DNA of 35,489 nt from Candidatus Gastranaerophilales bacterium (GCA_944325025.1 CALUYN010000018.1:1-35489); one strand, 5' to 3'; shown: positions 23,219 through 32,412, numbered from the stretch's first letter. The notes: generated by a model not told the origin, from the sequence alone. Program-made: numbers and translations.

Positions 23219-26200
23219 ATGACAGAATTCAACAACATAAAATTTAAAGGGAAAATTGAAGATTATTCTACATTTAAAGCGGGCATTCAACGTTCTGATC
23301 TAGAGGGTAAAGAGAAACTTCAGTGTATCTTTGACAAAATAGATACCGCAGATGAAAACGGTGTTAAAGACGGTGTAATTGATGCAGAAGAACTCCAGAA
23401 GTTTCAGGAGCTTATTGTAGAATTTGCCAAAGGCGGAAACAATAGGAAACTCTCGGAAAAGGATGCAACACGATTTTTAGAATCATTAGGCTTGAATGAC
23501 GTATCTCCAAAGGAATTATTTGAATTATTAAATGCATTTTCTGCGCAATCTAAAAATATTTTAAGTGCGAATGAAAATGAACAAAGTAATTCTCAAGTTA
23601 TTAATTATACAGACGGTCATACAGAAGAAATTTTTCAAGATGGTTCCAAGGTAATTACAGTAAAAGGTGATAATCAAACTACTACGACAAGACAGGATAG
23701 TTCTGGTAAAAAGCTGTCTGAAACTACTGAGCTTGCCGGTGGTGGGGCAACTGTCATTGAATTTGACGCAGATGAAAATCCTTTATCAAAAACTGTTACT
23801 GACCCGGAAAATCATATAATTAAAAATTACGGCTATAATGAGGGTGAAGAAATCCTTTTGTCAGAAGAAAATACTGAAACCGGTGATATTACAAAATATG
23901 AAGGTAATAAAACAATTACTACCCAAAAGGACGGTACAATTATTACTACTGAAGAGGACGGAACTGTTACAACGCAAAGAGGCGGTGTAACAACAACTGT
24001 TTCTGCTGACGGTAACACTACGACTGTATTAACTGAAGGGCGTAAACAGACATCTGTCAAAAATCCAGAGGATAATACGGAAACAATTACAACAGAAACA
24101 GACCTTTCAACTACCGTTTTAAATCGAAAAGACGGAAAAAATATTTCACAGACAGTAGTAAAAGACGGGCAAACATATTCGGTAGAATATGACGGCAACG
24201 GAAATACATCCGGAGTTGTTGTTCAAAATGGCGAAAGTCCCGCTGCTATTGCTAAAAGGTTTGGCTGTAAAGTAGAGGATTTGCTCGCAGCAAATCAAGA
24301 TTTAGTTCATGGTAAAGGTCAAAAACGCTACTTCTCTGTCGGGGAAGAAATTGTTATCCCTGGTGAAATGAATGCCGAAGATTTTGCGAAAGCTCAACAG
24401 GGGCGAAAAACTAAAGAAGAGGCAATTAATGCTTATAATGAAATCGTTGCAAAAAGAGAACAAGAAGCAGCACAAATGCGCAGTCTAGGTATTGTAAATC
24501 GTAATGGAGCAGGTACTGTTATAGGCACAGATACTAAAGCCAGAGAAGATGGCAGGTTTGCAAATTTTAACCAAAATAAAAAAGGTTTATTAGGACAACA
24601 ATACACAGTTATAGGTGAAACAGGAAAATACGGTCGTGTCGTAGTTCAGGGCAGCAAAGACGGTAAATATTATACTATGGCGCAAGATGGCATGCTTCTT
24701 GATGACGGTTATGTTATTGCAACAAATGCTTATGCTGATGGTGATGCCGTTTCAAGAAATGATAGTCATGGCAGAAAATCTGTGGTTGTTGATGGTAGAG
24801 AATATGTCTTTGCTCAAGATGGAAAATTATTAAATTCTGACTATGTTCAGGCAACTGACACAAGAGATGCCGGAGGCGCTTCTGCTGCAATTTCCGGAAA
24901 CGGTGTTACTTACGTTAAAGCCAAGGATGGTACTATACGGTACTTTGACCAGAATGGTAAATTAATTACCGGTGAACAATTAAAAAGTGTTATTAAAAAG
25001 GAAGGACAAATTGCAGCTGATTTAATATATGAGGCTGCAACAGGCCAAATTGGAACTGATGAAGAAAAACTAGCTCAGGGGGTAAGGCAGATTTATTCAC
25101 CTGCAGTTATGTCAGAAGTTAATGGCATTTTAAAATCTAAAGACAGCGATTATAATGGTGATGCTCAAACTACGCCGCTTGAAGCATTGCTTATTGATGA
25201 GCTTTCACGTTCCGAAGTCCGTCAGCATATTCAAACACTTGCCGCAAATGGCGCTTATGGTACCGGTGCGGCTTTGGATACTGCATTGGGAAGAAACGCA
25301 GCAAGAGAAATCAAATATGAAGTTCATGGCGGAGTTTTCGGATATACAGGAACAAAAGACCTGAAAGAGGCTATGGGCTTGGCTTCTACAAGAGGTGCCC
25401 GTCTTGCAACGGAAGAACACTTTAAAAACGGCGAAGTTAACGGTCAGGCAAATGAGGGCTCAATGGTCCGCCAATACATTGCAGAGGACGGATGGGACGC
25501 TCGGGAAGTTGATCAATTTGATGCAACATGGGTTAAAAATAATGCTTATGATTCTGAACATGATCAGGCACACAGAAATGCAGTAGTTGGAAGACTTGTG
25601 TTTGATTATGATAATGATGAAGCGTTACATATCGGATTGGAGTCTGTAAATGATGCCCCGGATAGCGCGGATCAGCAATTTTTAACTAAACGTGCTGCTG
25701 AGGAAAATGAAGCACACGGATACAAAGAACATTTTAAAAATCAGGATGTTGTTCAAGTTTATCTTGCCGGCAGGACTGCAAATGAGGACGGTTCAGTAGA
25801 TACAGAACATGTTTCAGCCTGCAATACGTTATTGTTTAAAGGTGAAAAGCCTGTAAGAATTCAGGCAGAAGAAGCTTTATATGACGCTCAAAATGGTGAT
25901 ATGAGCAAAATGTTTGACAGCATGGATCCTGCTGTTTATTCTGAAATGGCAACTTTGATTGCAGGCGGCAATGTTAAGGGCTGCAAATCTTTGCAAGAAA
26001 CATATAATCAGTTAATACATACAGTTAAAGATCCGAATGATATAGCAAAGATTAAAGCTAATGCTATTTTGTCAGGGCAAGTTGAATTTACGGATGAAGA
26101 AGTCGCAGACTTTTGTGTGGAATTAATGCATAAAATCGATGGTAATCGTTCTTTAGGCGGTTCTTCCGGACATAGTGCAGGTTTTACAAACACTGCAGAC

Positions 26201-29200
26201 TATCAAACTGAACAATTAAAGGCGATTTTACAGGCAAGACCGGAAGTGTTGCAGGCTGTAAAAGAAAGAGTTAATAAAGAGGAATTCTCTTATACAACGG
26301 TTACTTCTACCGGTCAAAGAGGCCCTAATTCTTCTGTAGCACATACCTATAATACAAAAAATACTTATGTAGAAATATTAAACGATTCAAAATATACAGC
26401 TGATGAAGCCATATTCTATGATGAAAACGGTAAACAAATTACCGATCCGGAACAAATTCAACAATTAACAAATGCTAATATGCAGGCATTGCAAGGTATG
26501 CGAGAATATGTTGCACAACTTGAAAGAGAATTCAAAAAAGGCGTTGATGCAGAAGGTGCTTTATCTGATGCTGCAAACGGACTCTCACGCTATAGCGGGC
26601 TTGGTACTGACAGGGATGATGTTGCAAACGAATACAGAAATGCCAAATTATTGTTGAGTCAATTGGAAGCTGCAGCGCAGGGAAAACTCCGTGACAGTGA
26701 AGGAAATGTTATTTCTGTTCAGGATTTGGCACAAGATGTAATTGATAAACAAAATAAGCTTGAACAGACAAATACAGATTATAAAACAACTATAGAAACC
26801 GGTAAAATGGGTATTGTTCTTGCTCCTGTAATTGTTGCAACTACTGTTGCATCAGGAGGCGCCGGAGCAGGTTTCTGGACAACAGCAGCAATTGCCGGTA
26901 CTGCAACTGCTGTAAGTGAATATAGTTTAAATTCTATTGAACGTATGACATCTATAACCGGAGATACTGCTGAAGCACGGGAAGACCATGCGACTAGCGC
27001 TTTAATTGACGGTGCTTCCACCTTTATAGGTGCCGGACAGATGAAATTTATTCCTAAATTTTTAACAAATGCTAATACATTTGTCAGAGGCGGAGGTCGA
27101 CTTGTAACAGTTGCCGCAAGTGATATAGGTGTAGGTGCGGCAGGTGAATATGTTCAAACAGGAACTGTTTCAATTGACGGTGTAACAATGAATGCTGTAT
27201 TCTCAGTAACAGGTAACCTGATAGGTATCAAATCGCTTGCAAGAAACGAAGTTACACCGCATGCTCAAAATTTAAATTCACCATCTTATGATGCTGAAAT
27301 CGTAAATCATTCACTCAGACAAGAACATATAGAGGCTGACCATCATGCAGGCTATATAAGAAAACGTCAGCAAGAAGCTGATAAATTAAATGTTGACCTG
27401 GATCCTGAACAAAATATTGTTACCCCCGAACAGCAGGCAGCTTATGACAAAGAAATAGCATACGAAGCAGTCCCGGAAGCAGATAGACCGGCATTTGAAA
27501 CCCATCAGAAACAGGTGGCCGGGGATTATGCAGAAGCTCACCATATAGAAAATATTGCTGTTCGTAAAGAAGTTAAAACACCTGCTGCACCCAAAGAAGC
27601 AGTCGACAAACTTAACGATGAAATTCGAGGTATAGACGGTCAAATTCGTGACATTGAACGCAGGATTGCAGGAGCAAAACGTTTTGGTAAAGATACAAGC
27701 AGACTTGAAGCACAATTGGAAGGCCTTCAACAAAAACGTACAGCCAAACAAGCTGAACTTGAAACTCTTCAAAAACCGGTTGCTGATCCGGAAACTCCTA
27801 TAGGAAGCGAAGAAACACATGATATAGCAGCCAAAGCAGACCCCGAAGCAGAAGTACACACTCCTAAAGAAAATCCGGCTGCTAACGCTGAAGGAGCAGA
27901 AGTAACCCCTGAAACAATCTCAAATGATGTCAACGCAATTCCGGAAGCTTCAATTCCTGCGCAACATCGAAATCTATGGAAAAACTGTAAAGAAAGAATT
28001 GAAAATATTGTGGCAGAATTATCAGGAACATTTTCCGGCAATAAACAAGCATTGCTTGCAAAATGTAAATCCTTGTTTAACGATTTAACTGTTATTGCAA
28101 ATAGTGCCAGTGAAACTTTAAAAGCTCAAATTAATAATATAAAAAGTAATATAAAATCTTTATTGATAACAAAAAATGTAGTTAAAGGTGATAGCTTTAA
28201 ACTAGTTACTTCCGAGGAAGAAGCCCAAAGACTTTTTGATGAATTAATTTCAAAACGTTTTATTGGAGAGGAGGGCAATAATTCAAATCTTGCATTCTTC
28301 AGTCCTAACGGCTGGATGCAATCTCTATATAATAGAAGTGGTAAATTTATACAGGGGACTCCCTGGAAGATGCATATATACGCAGATAGCCCGCAAGAAT
28401 GGGCAAATGCTGCACAAATTGCAATGCCGTATTTGGAAAAACATCAAATAGAATTCAAAACTGTAACAGATTTAGACGAACATCTAAGTCTGTTACGAGA
28501 AGATACACAACGTGGAAAAGCATTTACAATTTACTTTGAGAATGAAGAAGAATTTCTGCGTGTTGCGCAGGATTTAGAAACAAGATTTAAAGAAAGCGGT
28601 TTAAAATCCTCCGGTCAGGTTGCAAATGAAGCACAAATCGGAGATAGCGGATTTTTATCCTATCGTCATGAGGGCGCTGAACGCGGTGTTCAATATAAAC
28701 CTGATAACGTAGAAGATCCGTATTTAAAAATGTTGGCAAATCAAAAAACGGAATCTGCACCTTCTGCACAAGCAAAAGATGCTCCAATAGATGAAATTAT
28801 TCAGCCATCTTCACAACAACGTATGGAAATGGGACAAATCGGAAACAATATTAATAGAGCAAACACTCTTGAAGATTTGGAAAAAGCACAACAATGGCTT
28901 GATAAAATGCCGGAATGTTCCCCAAAAACTGCTCTTCAAAATCGACTAAATACTAAACGTGCACAGCTGCAATCAGGCGAAGGTTCTGTTGGAGAAACTT
29001 TACCTGATGATATTGTTGCAGGCGGCAGCTCTGGCAGTAATATTTCTACACAAGGCGGTTGGTTAAACAGACTTAAGTCAAAAGTCGGGTTGTCCTCAAA
29101 AATAGACTCTACAACAAAAAAGAATTTAAAAGCAAACTACATGAATAATCTTGTAGAAACTGTTGAAAGCAATCCTAACCTTGTTCTTTCAAAAAGAGTT

Positions 29201-30700
29201 GAAGATGCGGTAAATGGCAAACCGCTTATTACTGATCTCGGTTCAAATGCAAGTTTAAAAGATATTTCTCAATATGTTGCTAACGGAGAGGTCTGCTCTA
29301 TTGGTTCAGGAAGAAATCAAAAACTATATGTTAATGATAACGGAACTCCGGTTGAAATAAAACTTTCAAGAGAAAAGTTCGAAGAATTATTCCCGCAATT
29401 AGGAACAGCAACGTTTGCACAGTCAGCCGGAACCCACACTTGTACGATAATGGCAAATTTAAATGCTATGCTTGATACTCCTTCAGGACGTGCAAAGTTA
29501 TATACTATGTTTGAACAAAACGGAAATTCTATAACTATAAATCTCAGAGGAAATAAAGAGCCTGTTACTTTCCCGAACGGTAAACCATTAAGTATAAATT
29601 TAAGAGATCATAATGCAAGTTTATTCAGCGGGGATGCCCCTGGAATTGAAATGCTTCAACAGGCTGTGCTTATTGACAGAATTAGAGTTGCAGATAATGT
29701 AACAGGTTCTGATGTAACTGATTTCAGTCTCCAAAAAATTATAAAAACAGGACGTACTATGGCAGGTAATGCTACAGCTTCTGTACCGTTACTTGGTAAA
29801 TCCGGTAAAACAGCTTTGTACCCGAAACAAATAAGTCAGATGATTGAAAATGATTTTAAACCCGGTGAAGATATAATGACAGCTATTATCGGCGGTCAGC
29901 AAGGACATGATATTTCTATCGTAAATTATGATTCAACAACAAGAACTGTAACCTATCATGATCCAATGCACCCGGGTTATGATGAACAAATGTCATTAGA
30001 TGATTTTGTTAAACAGACCTCAGCCGTATTTTTGAATAAGGCAAGTGCAGGCCCGACTCCTTCTGGAAGTAATTTGACATCATCGGCTCCGATAAGATCA
30101 AATCCTCAAACTGTATCAACTCCCGAAATATCCAATACCCCAAAAGCCCCTGAACAATTTAAACCAAAAACAACTACAATTTTAGGTGATTGGCGTGACG
30201 TAGCTTATACTGTTGATGGCAGCCCTGTTAGAGCAAGAATTTCTAATGGTGAAGTTCAGATAGAGAAAAATGGAAAAATTGTTCTGAATATAGAATTTGA
30301 TGATGTCGCAAAAGGTATTTCTATTCACGAATCAAGTACAGGCAATTTCTTAAATGTTAAAGCTGACAAATTTGGCAGAACAAGTATTACAACAAGTACA
30401 GAACCGGAATTTCAACCGGATGGAACACCGGTTCAGAGCAAACCTAAAATGCGTGTAACGTTACCAGGAGGTAATAATTCTTCAGCGCCTGTGTCTCATT
30501 TAAATAATACAAGATCAGCAGCCAATGCATCTGCAGAAACTCCCCAACTTGCAATACCGAAAGGGTTTAAATTATACAACCGCAGCAGTATTGGCAGAAC
30601 TCTTATAAGCACTGATGGAAATTCTAGAGTACTGCTTGAAAGAAAAGGTAAATGGTTTGAACGAACTGCAAATGGTACTTTAGTCGAATATCGTGAATAA
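23219..30700 (+). CDS. Giant multidomain putative effector: EF-hand-like, LysM, annexin-like, SpvC/OspF-like lyase, calpain-like protease
   Basis: 2493 residues, AGAGG 9 nt before ATG, no signal peptide. Domains in order: variant EF-hand loop (D42-D45-N47...D51-G-V-I-D-A-E-E58); Thr-rich beta repeats ~110-330 (DGTIITTEEDGTVTTQRGG); LysM ~333-380 (VVQNGESPAAIAKRFG, ending VGEEIVIPG); beta repeats ~440-590 (YVFAQDGKLLNSDYV); annexin-like helix motif with G612-T-D-E615; hydrophobic Gly/Ala stretch ~1195-1240 and ~1265-1340; coiled coil ~1460-1520; phosphothreonine-lyase-like region ~1660-1840 with H1719 (WKMHIY), K1747 (FKTVTD), FTIYF and R1816 (SYRHE); papain/calpain-like protease ~1975-2290 with C2075 (THTCTIMANLNAML), H2230 (GGQQGHDISIVNY) and D2248 (YHDPMHPG); beta-rich C-terminus. 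Assignments rest on motif reading; lyase and protease are the strongest. Secretion route unknown. Confidence 0.85.
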   Translation: MTEFNNIKFKGKIEDYSTFKAGIQRSDLEGKEKLQCIFDKIDTADENGVKDGVIDAEELQKFQELIVEFAKGGNNRKLSEKDATRFLESLGLNDVSPKELFELLNAFSAQSKNILSANENEQSNSQVINYTDGHTEEIFQDGSKVITVKGDNQTTTTRQDSSGKKLSETTELAGGGATVIEFDADENPLSKTVTDPENHIIKNYGYNEGEEILLSEENTETGDITKYEGNKTITTQKDGTIITTEEDGTVTTQRGGVTTTVSADGNTTTVLTEGRKQTSVKNPEDNTETITTETDLSTTVLNRKDGKNISQTVVKDGQTYSVEYDGNGNTSGVVVQNGESPAAIAKRFGCKVEDLLAANQDLVHGKGQKRYFSVGEEIVIPGEMNAEDFAKAQQGRKTKEEAINAYNEIVAKREQEAAQMRSLGIVNRNGAGTVIGTDTKAREDGRFANFNQNKKGLLGQQYTVIGETGKYGRVVVQGSKDGKYYTMAQDGMLLDDGYVIATNAYADGDAVSRNDSHGRKSVVVDGREYVFAQDGKLLNSDYVQATDTRDAGGASAAISGNGVTYVKAKDGTIRYFDQNGKLITGEQLKSVIKKEGQIAADLIYEAATGQIGTDEEKLAQGVRQIYSPAVMSEVNGILKSKDSDYNGDAQTTPLEALLIDELSRSEVRQHIQTLAANGAYGTGAALDTALGRNAAREIKYEVHGGVFGYTGTKDLKEAMGLASTRGARLATEEHFKNGEVNGQANEGSMVRQYIAEDGWDAREVDQFDATWVKNNAYDSEHDQAHRNAVVGRLVFDYDNDEALHIGLESVNDAPDSADQQFLTKRAAEENEAHGYKEHFKNQDVVQVYLAGRTANEDGSVDTEHVSACNTLLFKGEKPVRIQAEEALYDAQNGDMSKMFDSMDPAVYSEMATLIAGGNVKGCKSLQETYNQLIHTVKDPNDIAKIKANAILSGQVEFTDEEVADFCVELMHKIDGNRSLGGSSGHSAGFTNTADYQTEQLKAILQARPEVLQAVKERVNKEEFSYTTVTSTGQRGPNSSVAHTYNTKNTYVEILNDSKYTADEAIFYDENGKQITDPEQIQQLTNANMQALQGMREYVAQLEREFKKGVDAEGALSDAANGLSRYSGLGTDRDDVANEYRNAKLLLSQLEAAAQGKLRDSEGNVISVQDLAQDVIDKQNKLEQTNTDYKTTIETGKMGIVLAPVIVATTVASGGAGAGFWTTAAIAGTATAVSEYSLNSIERMTSITGDTAEAREDHATSALIDGASTFIGAGQMKFIPKFLTNANTFVRGGGRLVTVAASDIGVGAAGEYVQTGTVSIDGVTMNAVFSVTGNLIGIKSLARNEVTPHAQNLNSPSYDAEIVNHSLRQEHIEADHHAGYIRKRQQEADKLNVDLDPEQNIVTPEQQAAYDKEIAYEAVPEADRPAFETHQKQVAGDYAEAHHIENIAVRKEVKTPAAPKEAVDKLNDEIRGIDGQIRDIERRIAGAKRFGKDTSRLEAQLEGLQQKRTAKQAELETLQKPVADPETPIGSEETHDIAAKADPEAEVHTPKENPAANAEGAEVTPETISNDVNAIPEASIPAQHRNLWKNCKERIENIVAELSGTFSGNKQALLAKCKSLFNDLTVIANSASETLKAQINNIKSNIKSLLITKNVVKGDSFKLVTSEEEAQRLFDELISKRFIGEEGNNSNLAFFSPNGWMQSLYNRSGKFIQGTPWKMHIYADSPQEWANAAQIAMPYLEKHQIEFKTVTDLDEHLSLLREDTQRGKAFTIYFENEEEFLRVAQDLETRFKESGLKSSGQVANEAQIGDSGFLSYRHEGAERGVQYKPDNVEDPYLKMLANQKTESAPSAQAKDAPIDEIIQPSSQQRMEMGQIGNNINRANTLEDLEKAQQWLDKMPECSPKTALQNRLNTKRAQLQSGEGSVGETLPDDIVAGGSSGSNISTQGGWLNRLKSKVGLSSKIDSTTKKNLKANYMNNLVETVESNPNLVLSKRVEDAVNGKPLITDLGSNASLKDISQYVANGEVCSIGSGRNQKLYVNDNGTPVEIKLSREKFEELFPQLGTATFAQSAGTHTCTIMANLNAMLDTPSGRAKLYTMFEQNGNSITINLRGNKEPVTFPNGKPLSINLRDHNASLFSGDAPGIEMLQQAVLIDRIRVADNVTGSDVTDFSLQKIIKTGRTMAGNATASVPLLGKSGKTALYPKQISQMIENDFKPGEDIMTAIIGGQQGHDISIVNYDSTTRTVTYHDPMHPGYDEQMSLDDFVKQTSAVFLNKASAGPTPSGSNLTSSAPIRSNPQTVSTPEISNTPKAPEQFKPKTTTILGDWRDVAYTVDGSPVRARISNGEVQIEKNGKIVLNIEFDDVAKGISIHESSTGNFLNVKADKFGRTSITTSTEPEFQPDGTPVQSKPKMRVTLPGGNNSSAPVSHLNNTRSAANASAETPQLAIPKGFKLYNRSSIGRTLISTDGNSRVLLERKGKWFERTANGTLVEYRE

Positions 30701-30701
30701 T

Positions 30702-30730
30702 TTTCCAAATTTGAAAATTTAAGTTATAAT
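30702..30730 (+). promoter_or_regulatory. Possible promoter of the small coiled-coil gene
   Basis: TTTCCA (30702-30707), 17-nt spacer, TATAAT (30725-30730), followed by AGAGGAG as ribosome binding site. Confidence 0.5.
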
Positions 30731-30747
30731 TAAAAGAGGAGAATTAT

Positions 30748-31077
30748 ATGAGTGAAAAATTAACGGATGAACAGGAACTTGAACTTCTTGAGCGGGAAAT
30801 TGAACGTGCACAAGCGCAGGGTAAGTCTATAAATAAGTATGTAATGCGGCAGATTGAAATTTTGCAAAACGCAATTAATGTTTTCATGAAACAGATGAAA
30901 AAAGAAAATCGTTTAGAGGATGTTCAGGTTGCAGAAATAGAAATTCGTCAGTACGCAATGATGAGAGAGCTTGCTAAGAGGATAAACGAGCCGACTAAAA
31001 AATATGATGATAAAATAAAACAGATAAGAATCAGGCTTTTTGGCGATGATAATTATAATTTATTATTCAAAGAGTGA
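30748..31077 (+). CDS. Small helical coiled-coil protein next to the giant effector-like gene
   Basis: 109 residues, almost entirely charged helix (LTDEQELELLEREIERAQAQ, then NKYVMRQIEILQNAINVF and a final LFGDDNYNLLFKE). No signal peptide, membrane segment or catalytic motif. AGAGGAG gives a strong ribosome binding site. It starts 47 bp after the giant gene on the same strand. Size, acidity and position would suit a chaperone or regulatory partner of that protein, but this is inference from position only; it could be an unrelated housekeeping protein. Confidence 0.7.
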   Translation: MSEKLTDEQELELLEREIERAQAQGKSINKYVMRQIEILQNAINVFMKQMKKENRLEDVQVAEIEIRQYAMMRELAKRINEPTKKYDDKIKQIRIRLFGDDNYNLLFKE

Positions 31078-31089
31078 AATTAGGTTAAG

Positions 31090-31118
31090 TTGACATCTTT
31101 TGCTCCTTTTGTTAAAAT
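31090..31118 (+). promoter_or_regulatory. Promoter of tRNA-Lys
   Basis: TTGACA (31090-31095), 17-nt spacer, TAAAAT (31113-31118). Predicted start near 31125, 30 nt before the tRNA. Confidence 0.8.
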
Positions 31119-31154
31119 CAGTTTGCAAAAGTGATAAATATATAGAAATTTTAT

Positions 31155-31211
<57 letters not shown>

Positions 31212-31227
<16 letters not shown>

Positions 31228-31476
31228 AGTTAAAGGACAGGATATTATTCCTGTCCTTTAACTTGGTTAAGGCGAGAACCACAAGGCGCAAGCCTTGTCA
31301 GGTTCGAACGCGAACGAGCTGAAGGCGAAGGCTTGCCGGCAAAATGATGTGAATCATAGCAGCCGGCAACCGCAGACCTGTTAAATGCGAGAGAGCAAGA
31401 CAGCCCCTCTGAGCCCAGAATAAATGACAGGAAAAACATCCTGTCATTTATTTTAACCAGGCGAGAACCACAAGGC
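31212..31476 (+). repeat. tRNA-3'-end-associated element at tRNA-Lys: ~130-nt hairpin element between copies of the tRNA end
   Basis: The last 16 nt of tRNA-Lys (31212-31227) recur exactly at 31402-31417 (AGCCCCTCTGAGCCCA). Each copy is followed by a similar hairpin ending in GACAGGA/TCCTGTC (31227-31264 and 31419-31452) and then GGCGAGAACCACAAGGC (31271 and ~31460). Between lies a 131-nt element (31271-31401): ACAAGGC-gcaa-GCCTTGT (31281-31298); GTTCG-AACG-CGAAC; and TTGCCGGC (31333-31340) pairing with GCCGGCAA (31362-31369) around an inner ATGAT-gtga-ATCAT. Period 190 bp. The second hairpin has a T-run and can terminate transcription. Confidence 0.92.
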
Positions 31477-31515
31477 AAAACAGTGTTATATTTAATTATG
31501 ATTGCTTATTGCATT

Positions 31516-32412
31516 TTAGCCCATTTCTGTTTTAGTTTTATAAAAAATAAAACATAAAAGTCCAAAAATTATTAAAACTGAAAGAATAGGGCCTAATGAA
31601 GACGCATCAAATCTTTCATATTCAAGAATAATTTCAACCGGTTGTTTATCTGCTGTCAAATCCCAATAATATTCGGTATCGCTTATCACTTTTGCTGCAT
31701 TGTTTTTTGTAGCTTTTTTAGGCGATTTTATTGTAAGTCCAATAACCGGCGTTAATCCCGGAACAGAACCAAGTGTTTCTCCTATAGCTTTCCCGAATTT
31801 TTCTTGTTCTTGTTGATTATATCGTGATGTAAAGGTAGAACCATCATCATATGTAGTGGTTTCTATGACATCTCCTGTTGTTGGATCTGTTTGTTTAGTT
31901 TGGGATACAATGTTTCTATCATTATCGTTATTAAAGCTTATTACATCGCTATTACTGGAATTCATACTGCCGATATCATTATTGGAGTTTCCCTCCATTG
32001 CCTTTTGCATGTTATACAATAAATGTATTTTGTATATTTTGCTGAAACCTCTTTTTTCAATTGTAAACCCTTCATCGTCATCTTTTTCAAAACCTATTTT
32101 TAAGTTATCTGCAGCTTTTTTAAACTCAATATCTTTTTTTGTCAACGTAATTCCTGTGTATGTTTCATCCGAGTAGTCTGTAACCTCGTAGCCTTCTTTT
32201 TCATAGTCTTCTTTAATATTTGAAAAGCTGTCTTTAAACTTATCTTCAAATTCCGGATCATACTGTTTAAAGAATGTAAGATTCATAGCTTCTGTTTGAG
32301 AAATAGAAACCTTGTCATTTTTATCAATTTCAATATTGTATGAATATTTTACACATCCTGTGCAGAAAACTGTTAAAAATAGGACAGTAACGACTAATAA
32401 AAGCTTTTTCAT
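31516..32412 (-). CDS. Lipoprotein of LppM/DUF3153-like type with C-terminal membrane anchor
   Basis: 298 residues. The lipobox FCTGC places the lipidated cysteine at C20 after MKKLLLVVTVLFLTV. The mature N-terminus CVKYSYNIEIDKNDKVSISQ resembles the LppM/DUF3153 domain of cyanobacterial and actinobacterial lipoproteins. An Asn/Ser/Thr-rich linker (~140-190) follows, then a beta-rich segment and a single transmembrane helix near the C-terminus (LGPILSVLIIFGLLCFIFY), a combination that anchors both ends in membrane. AAGGAG precedes the ATG. Function unknown; envelope maintenance is plausible. Confidence 0.78.
   Translation of the reverse strand: MKKLLLVVTVLFLTVFCTGCVKYSYNIEIDKNDKVSISQTEAMNLTFFKQYDPEFEDKFKDSFSNIKEDYEKEGYEVTDYSDETYTGITLTKKDIEFKKAADNLKIGFEKDDDEGFTIEKRGFSKIYKIHLLYNMQKAMEGNSNNDIGSMNSSNSDVISFNNDNDRNIVSQTKQTDPTTGDVIETTTYDDGSTFTSRYNQQEQEKFGKAIGETLGSVPGLTPVIGLTIKSPKKATKNNAAKVISDTEYYWDLTADKQPVEIILEYERFDASSLGPILSVLIIFGLLCFIFYKTKTEMG

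Noticed and set aside
27386-27859. 157-codon Cys/Phe-rich minus-strand frame
   Set aside because: Antisense of the coiled-coil part of the giant gene; composition is the complement of Glu/Lys/Ala codons.
31228-31264. Rho-independent terminator directly after tRNA-Lys
   Set aside because: The 16-bp hairpin is strong but is followed by GGTTAAGG instead of a T-run; the second copy at 31419-31454 fits better as terminator.
31245-31478. 77-codon minus-strand frame
   Set aside because: Translation of the tRNA-Lys-associated element; similar 'APCGSRL' peptides arise wherever this element or its relatives occur, so it is non-coding repeat.
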